A stretch of DNA of 7,953 nt, taken from positions 1-7,953 of the forward strand of contig CAYOFO010000052.1 of the NCBI GenBank assembly GCA_964403325.1, given 5' to 3'. This stretch comes from CAZQNF01 sp964403325 (lineage in GTDB: Bacteria; Patescibacteriota; Patescibacteriia; Magasanikbacterales; GWA2-37-8). This document shows positions 5,069-7,953 of this stretch, piece by piece. The translations under genes were made by a program, and so were the position numbers. Each line of letters begins with the position of its first letter. The stretch's first letter is position 1. The notes under the pieces are model-generated. The model was not told the DNA's origin and did no database searches. It worked only from the letters and a program-made list of their open reading frames with translations.

Positions 5069-5097
5069 TTTATACCAGAAAAAAGCTCTCCAGTCAA
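5069..5097 (-). promoter_or_regulatory. Promoter of the ABC-F gene
   Basis: On the minus strand: TTGACT (5092-5097, five of six), a 17-nt spacer ending in TGG, which gives an extended -10, and TATAAA (5069-5074, five of six). The expected start near 5062 leaves a leader of about 22 nt that is T-rich and has no ribosome binding site. The -35 box touches the T tract of the upstream gene's terminator. Confidence 0.82.
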
Positions 5098-5098
5098 T

Positions 5099-5127
5099 AA
5101 AACCACCCTTCTTCCAAGAGTGGTTTT
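5099..5127 (-). terminator. Intrinsic terminator of the 880-codon gene
   Basis: On the minus strand AAAACCAC (5120-5127) pairs with GTGGTTTT (5099-5106). Inside it, after one mismatch, CTT pairs with AAG; ATT follows the T tract. It lies 7 nt after the stop codon of the 880-residue gene. Confidence 0.8.
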
Positions 5128-5134
5128 AGAGAGT

Positions 5135-7777
5135 TTATACAGCTGTACGGCGAGGGGGGGTAGATTTTCTTGTTCGCTCATTTTGTAAAGCAATCCTTAT
5201 CTGGCCGCTAGCCCGATCTTTTTGAAGTTGGGGAATACTCGGTTCGGCCAGAAGTTCTGCCTCCATATTGCGCAGTGTTAATTCATCCTTACCCGCAAGA
5301 AGTTTGGCGGCGCTGAGAGTATCGCCGGTAGGGGAAGTGGCAATAAGAAGGGCGGCGGTTTCAGGCGAAAGAGTACCTTTTGTACGTTTTTCGGCAAGCG
5401 CAGACCTCCATTGACCCGATGTGACGCCGGTTGCTGGTTGTGAGCTGCGAACCGAAGTCATTTTTCCTTTTGCAGGCATTGTAGGAGCTCCTTGTGCGTC
5501 AGCGTCTTCGTCGGTAGTATCAAAAGAATACGTAGGGAATTCTCTTTTCGAAGATGTGGTTGTTGGTTTTTCTTCGACCAAATCTTCGCTATTTCCCATA
5601 ACTTCTTCTAAAGTGGTTGCAAAGGATTGGTCCCTTGGAGCTTGGATGTCATCTTCTGTAAAACCAATCATCGTATCGCCGTCTTCTTCAATCGAATCTA
5701 TATCATCCATGTGGGTATTGGTTGGGTTATGTAATCGACCCTTTTCTTCGGGTGTTAAAGCTCTGGCCATTTTTTCTTCTGGTTCTTCGTCTTTTAAAGA
5801 GGGTAAATTGTCTATAGCCGACGTTTTTGGAGAGGTGTATTCAATACTTGCATTTGGGCCTTTAATTCTGTCTGGTTTGCCACTCCTGACTCGTCGAGGC
5901 TTAACTGCTTGTGCTTGGGCTGAGGCCGTTACATCTAAATCTTCAAAAGCGGAAAGATCATCTGGTGTTGTTGAAGCTGGGTAAGCAGCGTCAAAGGCGT
6001 GTTCAAGCTCGGTTACTTGCTGGGCATAAGCCTGATTTTGGTCCAGTGCGGTAATAAAATTGATTACCAGCTCTTTATTTTTACCACTTAGCGTAGTAAG
6101 AAGTCCTTGGGCACGTAAGACAGTTTGGTCTTTTTCAGCTGGAGTAATATTGAGTGTTTCGTAAATACGACTCCCAATTTGATGAGTGCTGGTAGTGAGT
6201 TTTGCTCCCAGTAATTTGCGAGCTATTTGTTCAATAGTGCCAGCGTCCATGAGAAGCCCGCGAGTGCTTATTTGCGCAGCATCTTCTCGTTGGTTATATG
6301 CTTGCACGGCTTCAGAAAGGTCGGCAGCCGGAGCGGCTTCTGAAGCGTTGTAGAGCTCTTGGAAACGGGTGGCTTGTTGAGTGTCAGTTCTATCGCCGGA
6401 ATCATTTTTTGGCATGTCGGCCGTTCTTATTTGCTCCAGTGTTCTGGCTAGGGCCTGGAGTTTGGCTCTGTCCGCATTTGCGCCGGGGTCATTGACCTGA
6501 TCTGTAATACGCTGTTCGATAGTCTGGGCTATTTCTCGGCGTTTCTCTGGCGTATAAGCCGCAATTTGCGCTGGAGTTAAGGTTGTATAATCAGAGGCTA
6601 CTAAAGGCTCGGAGCTTAGGAAAGCGTCTATTTGAGCATCAGTAACCGTATCCGGGATAACAGTGCTGTGGACGTCGGTGTCTTTAACTTGAGGAAAAGC
6701 TTCGCCCGTAGTTTGAAGTTTAAAATCTTTTGGTATCCCTACCGCAGGATCAATGTTACCCGGCTGTGTAATTTGTTGGTTGGCTGGCTGTGTAGCTTCT
6801 TGGCTCGCTTTAGGTGCAAATATTTTAAATTCTTTATTACGATCTTTCCGAATTTTTCTCAAGGGGTTTGGATCACCGCTTTTAAGTTTTTCAAGTGCGT
6901 CTTTTACTTCTGTTAATAATATGGCTTCTACTATTATCTCATTTTCTGTAGTTCTAAAGTTATGAGCTTGAGTAAGGACGCCGGAGAGTTGGGAGCTTAA
7001 ATCAGCTTTTTTATCTAGCTTTTCTTCTCGTGTTAATGTTGTGTCTTCCTCGATTTGGTTTAATTTATCTCTTAAATTTTTTACGCTTTCATCAATTGCT
7101 TTTTGCCCCATCTGGCGTTCAGAATTTTCTGCTTGCGCACGCATGATTTGCTGCTTACGATCAATTACAGTTTGTTGCATTGTAATAAAATTTTCAATTT
7201 GAGGGATGAACGCCTTGAGCTCTTCAACTGATTCTTCGTCAGACTTTTTTTCTTCAATGACCACTTGGCGTATCTCACTAGCAATTTGTCGCTCCTTTCC
7301 AAAAAGATTTGTTTTTAACGTGGTTACTCGGTCTATAAATCTCTGGCCTTGTTGCTCTACCTTTTGTGTATTTAGGGGGAGCTTTTCAGCGGCGGCAATA
7401 TGCTCAATTTTTTGGATAGCTGCGTTTGATGCTGCTTGTTCATCACGAGTGGTCTGGTCGGCTAAATTGTTAATCATGCCAATTTCTTGCGCTGCTTTTT
7501 GTTCTAATTGTTTTGGGCCTTCTTTTTTTCCAAATAAACTTTTCCAACCATCTTTTAAGAGCTGTTTCCTACTGGTATACCAATCGCTCCAGGTTGATGG
7601 AGCTTCAACAGCCGGCATTTCCAGCGTCTGTCTTTTGTCAGAACTAATCCGCTCAGAGCTAACGCGAGGTGTTTGATCGGCAGTTGCGTCTGGGTCAATT
7701 CTTTCTAACATGCCAGTTTTTCTGTTATTAATACCAAGATCGATCCTTGGTATTTTTTGAGTGGATTTTTCGCTCAT
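5135..7777 (-). CDS. Large unrecognised protein, helical and disordered, without cysteine
   Basis: An 880-residue protein with no signal peptide, no membrane segment and no cysteine. I do not recognise a family. The N-terminus (1-60) is polar and probably disordered. Residues about 61-83 hold three of the four tryptophans (Trp63, Trp66, Trp78) in a basic amphipathic stretch ending LFGKKEG. Residues about 90-300 are long charged helices, probably coiled coil (for example EESVEELKAF, EEKLDKKADL). A Gln/Pro/Thr-rich linker lies at about 325-365. Two helical segments follow (about 378-452 and 465-600), then an acidic disordered region (about 605-770). A short C-terminal helical domain (about 788-868) contains the fourth tryptophan and ends in a basic tail. 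The build suggests a scaffold or structural protein, but that is only an inference. ATG 7777 lies 12 nt after the previous gene; no Shine-Dalgarno sequence. Confidence 0.85.
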   Translation of the reverse strand: MSEKSTQKIPRIDLGINNRKTGMLERIDPDATADQTPRVSSERISSDKRQTLEMPAVEAPSTWSDWYTSRKQLLKDGWKSLFGKKEGPKQLEQKAAQEIGMINNLADQTTRDEQAASNAAIQKIEHIAAAEKLPLNTQKVEQQGQRFIDRVTTLKTNLFGKERQIASEIRQVVIEEKKSDEESVEELKAFIPQIENFITMQQTVIDRKQQIMRAQAENSERQMGQKAIDESVKNLRDKLNQIEEDTTLTREEKLDKKADLSSQLSGVLTQAHNFRTTENEIIVEAILLTEVKDALEKLKSGDPNPLRKIRKDRNKEFKIFAPKASQEATQPANQQITQPGNIDPAVGIPKDFKLQTTGEAFPQVKDTDVHSTVIPDTVTDAQIDAFLSSEPLVASDYTTLTPAQIAAYTPEKRREIAQTIEQRITDQVNDPGANADRAKLQALARTLEQIRTADMPKNDSGDRTDTQQATRFQELYNASEAAPAADLSEAVQAYNQREDAAQISTRGLLMDAGTIEQIARKLLGAKLTTSTHQIGSRIYETLNITPAEKDQTVLRAQGLLTTLSGKNKELVINFITALDQNQAYAQQVTELEHAFDAAYPASTTPDDLSAFEDLDVTASAQAQAVKPRRVRSGKPDRIKGPNASIEYTSPKTSAIDNLPSLKDEEPEEKMARALTPEEKGRLHNPTNTHMDDIDSIEEDGDTMIGFTEDDIQAPRDQSFATTLEEVMGNSEDLVEEKPTTTSSKREFPTYSFDTTDEDADAQGAPTMPAKGKMTSVRSSQPATGVTSGQWRSALAEKRTKGTLSPETAALLIATSPTGDTLSAAKLLAGKDELTLRNMEAELLAEPSIPQLQKDRASGQIRIALQNERTRKSTPPRRTAV

Positions 7778-7789
7778 AGACGAAAATGG

Positions 7790-7953
7790 TTATAATTGAT
7801 TAATTTTATCTTTAAGTGCTTTTATTTTAGTTGCTTCAGCCTCGTGGATCGTATCTTCCACAAATTTTTCTCTTTCCTTTTCCACTTCTTTTACCCCCCT
7901 CATAAACTCAACAAAAGCCTCGTATGCTTCTATCAGAAGCTGCTTAATTTTTT
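7790..7953 (-). CDS. 3' end of an unrecognised gene for a charged helical protein
   Basis: An open minus-strand frame enters from the window edge and ends at TAA (7790-7792), giving 53 residues. They are rich in Glu and Lys with regularly spaced hydrophobic residues (for example VKEVEKEREKFVED), as in one long helix or coiled coil. No glycine- or proline-rich break interrupts the tail apart from one Gly, and there is no cysteine. It ends 12 nt before the ATG of the 880-codon gene on the same strand, with no terminator between, so the two are very probably co-transcribed and may act together. An internal ATG (17th visible codon) could start a 37-residue product, but the upstream frame stays open, so a longer gene is more likely. 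The family cannot be told from this fragment. Confidence 0.68.
   Translation of the reverse strand, partial: KIKQLLIEAYEAFVEFMRGVKEVEKEREKFVEDTIHEAEATKIKALKDKINQL

Noticed and set aside
5154..5160. Run of seven G (seven C in the coding strand) near the end of the 880-codon gene as a frameshift site
   Set aside because: Only about six codons remain after it, no stimulatory structure is evident before the terminator, and the normal frame ends cleanly at TAA; a sequencing slip here would change only the last residues.
5421..5984. A 187-codon plus-strand frame opposite the 880-codon gene
   Set aside because: The Ser/Val-rich product mirrors the acidic and Thr-rich disordered part of the minus-strand protein, and no promoter or start signal precedes it.
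1..7953. Mobile element, CRISPR array, phage gene or recoded UGA codons
   Set aside because: I saw no regularly spaced repeats, terminal inverted repeats or transposase/integrase motifs, and all genes read intact in the standard bacterial code with no in-frame TGA.

Overview
The window looks like chromosomal DNA of a bacterium, probably an uncultivated small-genome lineage such as Candidate Phyla Radiation/Patescibacteria. That placement is an inference from style: moderately AT-rich genes, mostly no Shine-Dalgarno sequence, every visible stop codon TAA, a tRNA without encoded CCA, and several long proteins with no recognisable family. There is no marker gene to fix the phylum. No transposase, integrase, CRISPR array, rRNA or phage gene is visible.

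Layout. Positions 1-1271 (+) hold the 3' end of ftsE, a complete ftsX and a tRNA-Gln(TTG) only 3 nt after ftsX, closed by a hairpin terminator. FtsEX is the ABC-type complex that couples cell division to peptidoglycan hydrolysis at the inner membrane. Positions 1307-1707 (-) are a self-contained cassette that automatic gene calling easily misses. It has a near-consensus sigma-70 promoter, a strong ribosome binding site, a 59-codon gene for a small membrane or lipoprotein-like peptide with three cysteines, and a long hairpin terminator. Its codons are far richer in G/C at third positions than its neighbours, and I do not recognise the protein. Positions 1813-2786 (+) hold a HAD-superfamily hydrolase with its own promoter and terminator. 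Positions 2926-3548 (+) hold a secreted protein of unknown function behind an extended -10 promoter and a perfect 10-bp inverted repeat that ends exactly at the start codon.

Positions 3516-5097 (-) hold a two-domain ABC-F ATPase, which by family acts on the ribosome and not in transport. It has its own promoter and shares a bidirectional terminator with the secreted-protein gene. Positions 5099-7953 (-) hold an 880-residue, cysteine-free, helical and disordered protein of unknown function. It lies 12 nt behind the 3' end of another gene for a charged helical protein, probably in one operon.

Most units here are single genes with their own promoter and terminator. The exceptions are ftsE-ftsX-tRNA and the 880-residue operon. 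The best candidates for something undescribed are the 59-residue cassette and the 880-residue protein with its upstream partner.
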